Part shown: positions 34,501-45,008 of the stretch, piece by piece
How the letters are laid out: every line of letters begins with the position of its first letter
How positions within the stretch are numbered: position 1 is the stretch's first letter
Source of the DNA: Rotaria sordida
Lineage: Eukaryota > Rotifera > Eurotatoria > Philodinida > Philodinidae
DNA: 64,000 nucleotides
Reading direction: 5' to 3'
Assembly (NCBI GenBank): GCA_905250125.1
Contig: CAJNOL010000870.1
Coordinates: 33,559-97,558, forward strand
The notes under the pieces: model-generated
The model's input: the letters and a program-made list of their open reading frames with translations, nothing else
Database searches by the model: none
Told to the model about the DNA's origin: nothing
Made by a program: the position numbers and the translations under genes

Positions 34501-37500
34501 TATTTTATCCATTGACGTCAGTCCATACTTTACAGTTGATAGCAAATAGTGGGCATCCATCAATCCCAGCCATACACCATGAGTATTATTTAACTGTAAA
34601 TTCGTTAATTAATTAGTATTCATCTTAATTAAGAATCATTTTATTAGCACTAATTAGGATGAGTACTCATAACTCCTGAAGAGATACGCCACGGGGCCTC
34701 ATTGATTCTCAATGTCTATCCTATGGGGATACCCTTAAGTCCTCCAGGCCTACACTATAGGGGTAACCTTAAGTACTCAAGGTCTATCCTATGGATGCAC
34801 CCATAAGCCCTCAAAGAGTATAATATGTGGGTACCTATAGGTCCTCAAGGCCTATTTGATATAGGTACCCCATAAATCCTCAAGGTCTATCTTATAGGGG
34901 CATCCATAGGCTCTCAAGGTCCATTCGATAGGGATCCTCGTAGGTTCTCAAGACTTCTCCTATGCGGGCTTCCATGGATCCTTAAGGCCTATCTTATATG
35001 GGTGGCCATAGATCCTAAAGAGGTATCCTCTAGAGGTACTTGTAAGTCCTCAACGGTTTCAATATAGTCGTACCTATAGGGTCTCATGAAGTATCTTATG
35101 GAAATACACATAATTCCTATAGGACTCTGATATGGGAGTATCCATGGTTCCTTATAGCCTATGAATTGAGGATACTCACAGGTCTTGAAACGGCTTTAGT
35201 GCGGTGATACCCATAGGTCCTCAAGGGCTATCCTATGGATTACGCATAGGGGCGATTCTTTCGAGAGTGTACCAGAGTTTACGTCCGCTTCGTGCGAATC
35301 GGATGAATCTTTCCGAATTAAAAGAGCTTGATATTCTGATCTCAAAAATTATCTTCAAAACGTTTTAAAAGATGATCTAGTAGTTTCGGATCAGCAGTGT
35401 TCGTAGCATTCTCAGCCAAAATCTGATTTCTAGAATTTGTCTATTTTATACGATAACAAGTTGAAACCTTCAGAATAGATAGTTGTCAATGAGACAAACA
35501 TTTCAATAACCAGAAACTTTTCTCCGATGTTTCCTTGCTGTTGAAAAGTTTCCTATAGGAATAGATTTTTCCGCAATTGTGGAAGCATATTTTCTTCAAC
35601 TGAACCTAGATTGAGTTACCAATTTTGTACGTATTACAATCGTGTTTGGACGGGCTGTGCAGTTATGAGATTTAGAGAGATTTCAAATGAAAGCTAACCA
35701 CTAAGCAGACCGATTTCGGGAGAGGATTCTGACTTTTTCCAAAAGTCATTGACTGTATCCTGAGCTAACTAAGGATTCGTGCGAAGAGAACAACATGTTT
35801 TCGTAGTCTACTCAAACCGAACTAACAAAAAAATAGAATTTAAATACTGACCGTGCACTTTTAGGATTAATGGGTTTTCGATGTGATTTTTCTAGCACGT
35901 TTTCAGAACTTTCAAATTCATTCGCCATTGAAGTAAATAGGTTGTTGTCCAAGCGAATGTCAAGTAAATCTCAAATATAAATCTTTCTTCTAACCGGAAT
36001 CCTCAACTTTCACAGCAAACAGTGCATGACTTGAGGAAAAAGTCAAAATCCTTCCCAAAATTTCCTGATTAGTGGTCGACATCCATTTGAAACCTTTCAA
36101 AATCGCATAACTGTATACGTCGTGCAAAGATGATTCCAACACATACAAAAATTGGTAACTAAATGTTCTTCTTTATTGCGGAAGATATCCTTCCAAAACC
36201 AAGAAAAAGTTTATTGTTATGCGGAACTTTTCATTAGAAAGCGAACTTCAGAGAAAAAAGTTACTGCTTAATAGGTTAGCTGTCTCATGAACAAGTATTC
36301 ACTGTGAATTTTTCAACTTCTGATCATTTAAAATAGACAATTCTTAGAAATCAAGGATTAATCGGCAATGCTTCCTAAACTGCTCGTCTCAAGCTACTAC
36401 AGCATCATTTTAAAACAATTTCAAGCTGATTTTCGAGATCAGAATATCAAATTCTACTAGCTCAGAAAGTTTTATCCCACTCCTATGGAGTCGATGTAAA
36501 TGTGGTATGCTTTCAAAATAGTTGTCCATATCATCTCAAGAGCTCTAATGGGCACTGTCATATTATACTGCTTGCGAGCCTACGGATACCCCTATAGAAA
36601 AATCCGCGAAAACCTATGGGCATCTCATATAATATCCCGTGAAAACCTATGGGTACCCCTGTACGATAGTCCTTGAGGATCTATGGGTACTCCTTTAGGA
36701 AAGTGGTTGAAGACCTTTGAGCACCCCTATAGAATAGTCCGTGAGGATCTATGGATACCCATATACGATGGCCTTTGAGAATTCCTAGATGCTCCCATAT
36801 TATAGCCCTTGAAGACCTATGCGTACTCTTATAGAATAGCCCTTGAGGACCAAAGAGTATCTTGCTGGTACAGGTCTTCAGGACCTAAGAGTACCCCTAT
36901 AGGATAGTGCTTGAGGACTTAAGGGTACACCCATGGCGTTGCACTTGAGTGCCCATGCGTCTTCATGGTTTAACCCGTCGAGAGTCATGAGTACTTATCT
37001 TAATTAGTGCTAATTGGTTGAGTATTAATCAAGATGAGTATTGATTAAGATGAGGACTAATTAAGATGCATGCTAATTAATTAACTAATTTACAGTTACA
37101 TAATGCTCATAGTCTATGGCTATTATCGATGGAAGCCTACCGTTTACTATTAACTATAAAGCAAGGATAGAGTTCATTGAGTAAAATGTGGATGCGTAAG
37201 TGAGCTCGAAATTTGGAGTTTAGGCAGTTTGGAACCCACTTTTTTTGACCGAAAGTAGGGAATTTTTATGGAATTGGCGGGAAAACGGGCCAGTGCACCG
37301 TTTCCTGCGGGTAATGGTAGGAAACGATCGGATCTTAGGGATCGTATTGCGCAGGACTTTGACGGATTCTCCTTGCCGTTTCCGAGCATTTCCGGCGGGA
37401 AAGCGATGGAAATGTCGGGAGTTTGCTGAAAATAGCCAGCGGTATCCTGTTTAGGAATATTTTGGCCGTGTTCCATTGATTTCCGAGATTTTCTATGTTG

Positions 37501-38721
37501 TTAGTAGATAATATTGGAGTAGATCCGGTCGTTTTCACTGTGGTTCCGGCTAGATATGAGCCCAGGTAAATGATTCTGAAAAACAGATCCTGCAGGAACC
37601 GGCGGGAAAATGCGGGAAAATTCACCGTATACTGCAGAAAAATACCCTAGGACGATGATTCCAGCGCCTGGATCCGTGAATTCCCAGCGAGAACCTAAAG
37701 GAAAGGCATCGGTTCAGGCAGAAAAACTCCGGAAATCGATGGAAATGGAAGCAGTACTCCGCACCGGAAAATTATGGAATTTTTTCGGCGACTTCCGATC
37801 ATTTCCAATCGGAAAGAACAGGAATTTTGTCGGAAAGTGCAGGAAAAATCCGGAGATTTTCCGATCCAGAATACTGCTTTCATGAAATCCCCGAAAAGTA
37901 GCAGAAACGACCGGTTCCCTGCCGTATTCTTCGACCTGGGAAGCAGGATACGATAACTTTCCGTAAGAATTCCACGTGGATATGGTAATTTTCCAAGATT
38001 ATTCCGGACACTGGATTTGCACGGAAGTGAAAGGATCCGGTACGGTGCTTTCCGGCCCGGAATACTGCTTCCATTTTCCGTATGTTTTCCTGGCGGATCC
38101 AGAGGCCGGAATCATCTTCCTGGGATCCTTTCTTTCAGAAAAGGGAACAGTAGTTTTGTTTGTGCGTTCGATTTGACGAGAAAACTACTTGATCTAATAT
38201 GGACTCTATTTCAATGTGAACCATCTGATAGAATCAAATTCGCTATATCATTGGTAGTTACCTAAGTGATCTCCAGTTCTCTTGAGAAAAAAATCCTGGT
38301 AAAGGATATTATCTTTCGGATTCGTACTAGACTGGGCCAGATCAGGCTAAACTAAAGATGAGTCAGATCGGATCGGGTTACGATAAAATGGTTCATTTTG
38401 AATCCTGTTGTGAACTGACCTTGACAATGGGAAGCCATGTTTCCTTGTTTGACGATAGTCCATGAACGAAAACTATCGTCAGTTGTCCATCAATCTTAGA
38501 ACCTTTCTCACTGTAACTGAACACAGCAGTTCCATCTTGATTGACTGGTAAAGAATGCTTGACAAGACCAGCTTGATAAGTGGTGAATCTATATCCATGT
38601 AATCATCATTTACATTGATAGTTAACATTACTCTTTTACCTGTAGTAGAGTTGTATGAGCCACGCCTGCCTAGTAGCATCAAGGTTATGTTTGAAACAAA
38701 ATTAAATTAATATACTCACAT
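31590..38721 (-). CDS. ABHD6: ABHD6-like monoacylglycerol lipase with a 5.9 kb intron
   Basis: Eight exons: 38720-38721 (AT of the start codon), 38640-38669, 38420-38588, 32433-32546, 32245-32374, 31996-32187, 31835-31941 and 31590-31778. They total 311 codons in one frame (310 residues; human ABHD6 is 337). ABHD6 hydrolyses monoacylglycerols at membranes. Evidence: N-terminal WLIQLYYRF, a possible membrane helix; the oxyanion-side FVHGLSSNKETW; ITVDLPAHGE; nucleophile elbow IIGASIGG; acid region LILWGRQD; and histidine in EDCGHFMAIDKP. The key join is exon 38420-38588 (ending WLPIVK) to exon 32433-32546 (starting NIPNNYHC): phase and homology fit exactly across 5,873 bp of repeats. A split ATG is inferred; if wrong, the next methionine would lose the N-terminal helix. 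Confidence 0.83.
32948..33214. repeat. telomere-like foldback array in the ABHD6-like intron
   Basis: 32948-33111 consists of degenerate TGTGGG/TGTGGA/TGTCGG units, and 33137-33214 of CCCACA/CTCACA units, again G-rich to C-rich, with a short unique centre. It is more diverged than the array at 28 kb. Confidence 0.8.
33215..34442. other. intronic DNA with short degenerate repeats
   Basis: Around 33460-33530 and 34210-34290, loose 10-11 nt units of the type AAAGATTCC recur. TTCCTCAGCTATT near 33865 is inverted at about 33978 (AATAGCTGAGGAA). No exon was recognised; the 132-codon frame at 33282-33680 on the minus strand has no known domain. Confidence 0.5.
34443..37249. repeat. 2.8 kb palindromic foldback element with tandem-repeat arms
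   Basis: The ends GTCAAAAAAAGTG (34443) and CACTTTTTTTGAC (to 37249) are perfect inverted copies. Next inward are matching blocks AAACTCCAAATTT, GAGCTCACTTA and AATTAATTAG. Then come tandem units of about 43 bp: left 34700-35240 (type CCTATGGGGATACCC...TCCTCAAGG) and right 36570-36950 in inverted orientation (type CTTGAGGAC...GGGTACCCCTATAGG). Inner arms share CTTGATATTCTGATCTC (35328) with its complement (36440 region), and the symmetry continues to a centre near 35850. No protein is encoded. The organisation resembles Drosophila FB-type foldback elements. No clear target duplication was found. Confidence 0.85.
37250..38165. repeat. GC-rich inverted array rich in TTCCGG/CCGGAA
   Basis: Base composition changes sharply from the AT-rich surroundings. 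Motifs such as GGAAGCAGTACTCCG (about 37748) recur inverted as CGGAATACTGCTTCC (about 38057), and GATGATTCC..CCTGGATCCG (37655) recurs inverted near 38092-38115. Overlapping open frames on both strands reflect the composition and are not believable genes. It lies in the large intron of the ABHD6-like gene. Confidence 0.6.
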
Positions 38722-40691
38722 TTTTGTTCGTGCGTACGATTGTACGATTTTTTGCTGTCCTTATTTGTATTTAACGAAAATTGAAAAGTCGGAGAAAACC
38801 AAATTCATATTGTGTAGAAAATATACTATATTTATACTTCACAAAAAACTTTTTCTCGTTTTCTTCCTCTTTCATCAATTATTGGAATATTTATTTTATG
38901 CGCAATTACTTGTTTCAAAGTTGGAAGAATCCAACAGAATTGGAAAATAAAATGTTGCTTTCTACACATTACTTATTGCTTTACGACCGCGTTTATATAC
39001 TTCTTTTAACCACATGCAGTCATAAATTACTCTCAAAGACATTTGAATTGTATAGTCAAAACTACAGGTATATTTTTGAATATTATATTACAGTGCTTTT
39101 GATAGAATTTCTTGAAGATAATATGAGATCAACATCGAAAAAAAGTGTTAATTGTTGTTCAAAATGAAAATAGGAGGATCGCTTTATGAATTACTTTAGC
39201 TGAACTAATACGTGACAGAACATTTCATTACTAAAAGAATAATGTTTTAGATGAAGAAATTTTCAGCTGCAAATAAATAGGATAATGTAGTTCTTATTTG
39301 CTATTTCGACTTGCCCAACCGTGACGAAATCACGTTTTTCCACTTTCTCTCTTCAGTATATCAACCCAGTCGAATGAGATAGGGACTGATACTGCCAGAA
39401 GATATACAAGTCGGATTGCCCTACATATCATAAAAGTTTCATTTAATCTCGTCCTTTTCTCACAGTTTTATAAATGAAATATAGGGCTATGACGGATTTA
39501 CCAACAATGGTTACTGAGGTTTGAGTATTTTGTTAAAAACAAAAAACTTTAGCTCAACTTCAAAGATTATGAGAAACTTTTCTATAGGAAAGTTATAGTT
39601 TAAGTGACAAGCTACATATAGAAAAGCTTGTTAGCGCAGCCCCTTTGGGGCTGAAATGTGGAACTCACATATGTTCTCTAACCTCCTTAAACTAATACAA
39701 AATACGTAAAGTGAAAAAATTAACATTCAAGTTCGTAACGCAAGTATAAACGAATCATACTCTTGCTCTAATCTTCTGCAATATCAATGAAACTACCTAT
39801 CTTTGAGAAAACAATTCTTCAATTTAATGTCTCATTTTAAAGTTACACGATGATAAATTCATCACATGCAAAAATTTTTCTCATTATAATTACTGAGTAT
39901 ATGACTATCTTAACTTTACACTCACTCATTTCTCTGATTCTTTTTTTTTTTGATCTTAGAATTACATCTAATGTTCTTCGCTATGCAAACCATTGTTTTA
40001 GCCCTGTGTAACTAAAAATTATGCATATCTGCGGTTCGTACGAAACCATTTTCATTATATAACTCTGATTGTTTGGGTTTGTAATAGGGGAGTGTCTATA
40101 ATGCGGGATGTCGGTAATGGAGACCTGTCTGTAATGGGGACTTCCGTTGCTAAGTGCCTGTAATGGGGAGGAGGGGGGAGCTCCAAAACTTCGACTTAAA
40201 ACTTACACTCACTATTATTTCTTCGAAAACATATGTGAGTTCCACAAAAAAAAATTCCAAATATATAACAACACGGCCTCACAGATCGAAAAAAAGTCTT
40301 GAGACAGAATCACACATTTAAAATTGTTGATGTTTCCATCGACATGTATTTCCTCAGAAGGTTAACTGCGAGTCGCCCGAATGAGCAAGCCGATAACATT
40401 TGTGAAAAAAAACATCTGACAGCATCCTTCTGACGATGTAAAACTTAAATTATGAAAGTTTGAGTTGAGCACTTTTATGACTTCGTTAAAATAGGTGGTC
40501 CGTTACGTGGACAGATCGATCTCCTTTCACAAATCTCAATTGTACTTCTTTGAGAAATATTCCTTGAGTATTCACTGAAATGTTTCCTTGTTTATATTTA
40601 TGTGCATAATGCTCATGTGTTCACATTATTTTATAATTTAGACCGTGAAAAGAACATATATTCGTTGTATGTTTCTTGATAGAAAGAGTAA
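38722..40691. other. intergenic between divergent lipase-like genes
   Basis: The open frames at 38765-39167 are AT-rich and have no recognisable domain. G-rich short repeats of the type TGTAATGGGGA occur at 40090-40170. The small stem-loop copy at 39629-39658 is listed separately. No further gene is seen. Confidence 0.45.
39629..39658 (+). other. small stem-loop motif, copy 2
   Basis: TGTTAGCGC is followed by the stem AGCCC/GGGCT with loop CTTTG, and then GAAATG. Compared with the copy at 7117-7148 the flanks are conserved while two stem pairs differ in a compensatory way. Function unknown. Confidence 0.45.
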
Positions 40692-41591
40692 ATGAACGAA
40701 GACATCCTCAATAACGAAGTTTATGGCAACGGTAATGGAGAAACTTTTATTTTTTATTCCTCAAACGATAAACTTCGTCTGAACGGACGAAATTGGCCAC
40801 TGACAAATGGTGAATGTCGCGCTGTTGTACTGATTGTGCATGGATCAGGCGAACATTGTCAACGTTACAAGCACGTAGCTTACTTTTGTAATGTTCGGCA
40901 AATTGCCTTTGTTGGTTTTGACTTGCGAGGTCATGGTCTGTCGGATGGTGAACGTGGCTATACGCCTAGTCTCGATGCTCTTTTTGATGACATCGAATGT
41001 ATCATTGATCGCATTCATACAGAGCTTTATCCTGGTGTGCCTTTGGTAATCTATGCACATGGAACTGGATCGCTTCTTTGTCTTTCCCATATCGTCCTAC
41101 GACCTTTCAAACCACTTACCTGTCAAGCCATGATCATTAGTACACCTTCGCTTTGTCTCAAAAGACGTCCTACAGCATTATTACTCTTTTTCTCACGTGC
41201 TTTTGCCAATTTGGATCCTCATTTTCGTTTACCTGTTCACGGCAACACTACGAATGTATATTGTAATGATAATGACGTTGTTCAAGCCTATCGAAATGAT
41301 CCACTCGTTCATGATCGATGGCCAGCAACGACTGTTTCTATATTCATGGAATTAGGCGTCATTTTGGAACAGAATACAGTTTATGCACCATGGCCATTAT
41401 TGATTCAACATGGCAATGCAGATACTATAACACCGATTGAGGGTATTCAAAAATGGGTGCAGAAGAGAGTGCGAGGTGATGTTATATTAAAAGTATGGCC
41501 AGGCCATTTTCATGAACTGCACAATGATCTAGGAAAGGAAGAAATATTGTCTTATGCAATAGCGTGGATCGAAGAGAAGTTGAACATTTGA
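40692..41591 (+). CDS. monoglyceride-lipase-like alpha/beta hydrolase lacking the nucleophile serine
   Basis: A single 299-codon exon with serine aminopeptidase S33/monoglyceride lipase layout: VLIVHGSGEHCQRYKHVA (oxyanion region), GFDLRGHGLSDGERGY, then the nucleophile elbow, and LIQHGNADTITP with the acid Asp near residue 243 and WPGHFHELHND with the His near 270. In active members the elbow reads GHSMGG. Here it is AHGTGS near residue 122, so the serine is replaced by glycine. The rest of the fold looks intact and under selection, so a pseudoenzyme or a role without hydrolysis is inferred. The alternative that the neighbouring Thr or Ser serves as nucleophile is less likely. Absence of introns contrasts with most neighbours and could mean retroposition or transfer. 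Confidence 0.82.
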   Translation: MNEDILNNEVYGNGNGETFIFYSSNDKLRLNGRNWPLTNGECRAVVLIVHGSGEHCQRYKHVAYFCNVRQIAFVGFDLRGHGLSDGERGYTPSLDALFDDIECIIDRIHTELYPGVPLVIYAHGTGSLLCLSHIVLRPFKPLTCQAMIISTPSLCLKRRPTALLLFFSRAFANLDPHFRLPVHGNTTNVYCNDNDVVQAYRNDPLVHDRWPATTVSIFMELGVILEQNTVYAPWPLLIQHGNADTITPIEGIQKWVQKRVRGDVILKVWPGHFHELHNDLGKEEILSYAIAWIEEKLNI

Positions 41592-41696
41592 ATAAAACAA
41601 AGTATAGAAACACTTTAATTCGTGCTCATATAATTGTATTTATAGTGCGATATATTGTTTTAAAAGCAATAAAACTTGCTGTCGATAATAATCATG

Positions 41697-42510
41697 AGAA
41701 TGTGGGTGTGGGTGTGAGCAAGCCTGCTTTTTGTCGACCTGTCTGGTACTCTGACTGGCATGCTTGAATGAAATATGGCGATAATAGTCTCTTGTTGAAC
41801 GGCTGATCCGCAAAGAGTAAACCCTAGAGTGGATGAGGCGAGGTTAAGCGATGGTGAGTGTGGTTGGATGTTTCTTCTTCACTCTCACTCACCCAGAGTA
41901 TGGGTGTGGATGTGCGTGTGGACGTGGATTGGATGTGGGTGTGAGTGTGGGTGTCGGGTCTGGGTGTAGGTGTGGGTGTGGGTGTGGGCAAGGGGGAAAC
42001 AGCGGACTTCAAGACTTCAAGACTTCAAAAGACTTCAAAAGACTTCAACAGACTTCAACCGCAGTGACTTCATATTTTCACAAGACTTCAAAAGAGTTCT
42101 AAAGAGTTCTGAAGACCTCATAGGACTCCAAATGACTTCACAAGACTTTAGAAGACTTCGTATGACTTCATAAGACTTCATGAGACTTCATGGGACTTCA
42201 AAAGACTTCGTTAGACTTCACAGACTTCGTGAGACTTCACGGACTTCATGAGACTTCATGAGACTTCAAGAGACTTCAAGAGACTTCAAGAGACTTCAAG
42301 AGACTTCATGAGACTTCATGAGACTTCATGAGACTTCATTAGAATTCAAGAGACTTCAAGAGACTTCATGAGGCTTTATGAGAATTCAAGAGACTTCAAG
42401 AGACTTCATGAGGCTTTATGAGACTTCATTAGACTTCATGAGACTTCATTAGACTTCATGAGACTTCACAAGACTTCACAAGACTTCACAGGACTTCAAG
42501 AGGCAGATTC
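41697..42510. repeat. TGTGGG-like tract followed by a 10-bp satellite (AGACTTCAWG)
   Basis: TGTGGG-type units occur at 41697-41715 and 41904-41992. They pass directly into a tandem array from about 42002 with units AGACTTCATG, AGACTTCAAG and variants, roughly 50 copies, running almost to the assembly gap. Local homogeneity at 42240-42370 suggests recent expansion. Confidence 0.9.
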
Positions 42511-42517
42511 CATGCGT

Positions 42518-42617
42518 NNNNNNNNNNNNNNNNNNNNNNNNNNNNNNNNNNNNNNNNNNNNNNNNNNNNNNNNNNNNNNNNNNNNNNNNNNNNNNNNNNN
42601 NNNNNNNNNNNNNNNNN
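42518..42617. other. assembly gap (100 N)
   Basis: Exactly 100 N, probably an arbitrary placeholder. Its position a few bases after the satellite suggests that the array is longer than shown. Open frames crossing it are not real. Confidence 0.98.
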
Positions 42618-42725
42618 TTTTGGTTACCAAAATGATCAGCGCAAAAAGTTCTATCGAATGGTTCGATTTGAAGGCCAATCGGAGATACTTCTGTATTTCG
42701 TGGTAGGAACCCCACGGAATTACCC

Positions 42726-45008
42726 GCATATCAATAACAGTAAGATGACGTTAGCTTTAGCCTCTTCTGGAGCTTGAATCATATCAGTATAGATAAATAT
42801 CAGATAATAGTTATTGAAAATTTCAGTCCATCTATAGTTCTTATTTTATTCGAAATGAAAAAAAATAGGTTATAGAATACATTAATTCAATAGATATACT
42901 ATAAATGTAGATGTAAATCTTCAATCAAATGATAATAGCATAAAGTATTTTTGCACCAAGTACATTTTAATAATGTTCGTTCATCACAAATCTTGGGATG
43001 GACAGTATAAATCATAAAATTTGAAACAAATGTCTTTTGGTTTTTCGATCTGTCCAATTGTTTCATTAGTTATTCGAGCTTGTATAAATCCACTCTTAAT
43101 GAGGTTTTCGAATTGTGGAGCTGATAGTTGATTATGAATGACGGAATGTACGTTGATAAAATATTGTCGATCACTTAAATTCATTTGTGTTCGATTGATA
43201 TGAATATAGTGTTCGATTTTCTTGTGGAAATATCACCATGAACGAAGCAATGATAAATCTTGAGGTTGAATATCACCGGTTGATTCTTTGGGAAAAATCA
43301 ATAGTCGACTGTCTTGATGTGGAAATACTTTTCGAAATTTATTTTGATCAGTTTGAATTGTCCAAAAATCAAGGAGTAGAAGAAATTTTTTATGTACGCA
43401 AGGACGCAGTACATCATTTAAAAATATATAATGGTTTGCAGCAGTGCTTTTTCCGGATTTTGATGTTTGTACTATAACATTTGGCGAAATAATCATATTT
43501 TTTACCACTATACCGCCAAATTCATGTTCTCTTTCTTGAAGAACAAGTAAGAATTTGTTCAGTAATCGACCAGCAGCTGATGTAACAGGTTGCACTGTAT
43601 AGGAATGAGTGACATTGTGCTTTCTTTTAATAGCCACTTCTGTTGTTCTTTCATCAGTGAAAGAAAGAGTTCGTGGAGAGACATATTCTTTTGAAATGAA
43701 CAATGATCGCTATTTAAAATTTGATCAGAAGAATACTTTGATATCAATGTTCTTTTACTTTCGATCCAATTTTGAGCATCTAAAATATTTTGTAAATTAG
43801 ATAGTACATATTTTTCAACAGCAAGTAAAAGTTTAATTATGATTTAAGCTGCAGACTTTTCTATTCGATCTAATTCGAGTAATGAGTTTATTGTACCGTC
43901 GCGATGATATGCCATTTTCTATTTTAAAAGTATTGATAAAGGATTTGCTTGCCTTGAATGTATCCCAATCTAATTCTCTTGCTTTTTGAATTGCGTAAAG
44001 TTCTAAATCATCATCATGAACAGCTTCTTTTTCAATTGTTCTTTTCAAATAAAATTCATTAAACATAAATTCCTTTATCTGTTTTAATTTTTCTAATTTG
44101 GTGCCGGTATTTTCAATGTATTTTCTAAACCTTAATATATACTTCATGGATTTGATTTTCCGAAATCTATGAGAAATAGTTGTAAATCTAGCATTTGGAT
44201 GTTCATCAACCCATTCGATTATATTTTCCATTTCTTCTAATGTAAAATGATTTTTTATATCATAGTGTTCATTCTCATTATAATCATCAGCTTCACTATC
44301 ACTATCTTCTTCTTGATCGGTTGTTTCTTCATATTTATCATCGGTTTCTTTATCATCAGTTAATTCATCATATTCATCAGCTAATTCGAGAGTATCATAA
44401 GTATGAATTTCACTGAAATAGCTATCTTTGAATGACCTCAGAACCTCGAACAACTGCTTGGAAGCACAAATTTCATCAGTAGTAATAGCAGAATGTTCAT
44501 ATCCATATTCAGTTTGAGTTAAATAAACAAGATGTTTAGCGATATTCAATAAATTCATCCTTTAATTTGATTAAATGAATCTTTTTATAGGTTAAATATA
44601 GCAGAGAAAACAAGAGAGCAACTATTGAATAGTATATTTCTTGGTAATTTCTTGACATCAATCATACAGAAATGGTCAATAGACCACCAAGTGACACATC
44701 AATGCACTTTTAGTGCATGAATTAAGGGTATAAGTCAATTGTCAAATGCATTATATAACTTGTTTTCATTTTAATTGTATTGAATTTTCAGAAGAGACTA
44801 AAGCTAATGTCATCTTACTGTTATTGATATGCTTTAAAAAGATTCTCGAAGCCTATCATTAAAATACTCCGTTGGTCCTATGAAAAATTGATACAAAATG
44901 ATCTTAATATTGCTATATACACAAAAGATGACTACCATAAAAATTGAATATCTCTTTTAAGACAGGTCAAGGGCAGCGTATATTTTAACCTTGTTAGTTT
45001 GACACTGA
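42726..45008 (-). mobile_element. pogo/Tc5-like DNA transposon, copy A (minus orientation, truncated ends)
   Basis: A transposase pseudogene on the minus strand is bounded by inverted ends: the left keeps only about 45 nt (42726-42772, ATATCAATAACAGTAAG...), and the right (44795-45005) keeps about 200 nt homologous to the terminal repeat of copy B, including CTAACAAGGTTAAAATAT. The outermost terminal bases are missing at both ends; the right end abuts copy B directly. Confidence 0.8.
42984..44558 (-). pseudogene. pogo/Tc5-like transposase, copy A
   Basis: Exon 1 (44558 down to about 43833) encodes an acidic region (EDSDSEADDYNENEH) and a helix-turn-helix of CENP-B type (ELDWDTFKASKSFINTF...ISSRRYNK). 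Exon 2 (about 43800 to 42984) encodes the DDE-like nuclease part (KFLLLLDFWTIQTD; STGDIQPQDLSLLRSW). Compared with copy B it has a frame change near 43700 and a stop right after LLRSW (about 43231). DDE transposases cut and join DNA; this copy is not functional as it stands. Confidence 0.78.

Noticed and set aside
37174..38265. Many overlapping frames of 60-100 codons on both strands
   Set aside because: Caused by the GC-rich composition and inverted repeats; they overlap one another on both strands and show no recognisable motif.
38765..39167. Two overlapping frames of 61 and 128 codons downstream of the ABHD6-like start region
   Set aside because: Hydrophobic/aromatic translation typical of AT-rich chance frames; no splice-flanked exon pattern.
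41904..42510. CRISPR-like array
   Set aside because: The units are contiguous 10-mers with no unique spacers and the DNA is eukaryotic; it is a satellite.
42458..42729. Frames running through the run of N
   Set aside because: They cross an assembly gap of unknown content.
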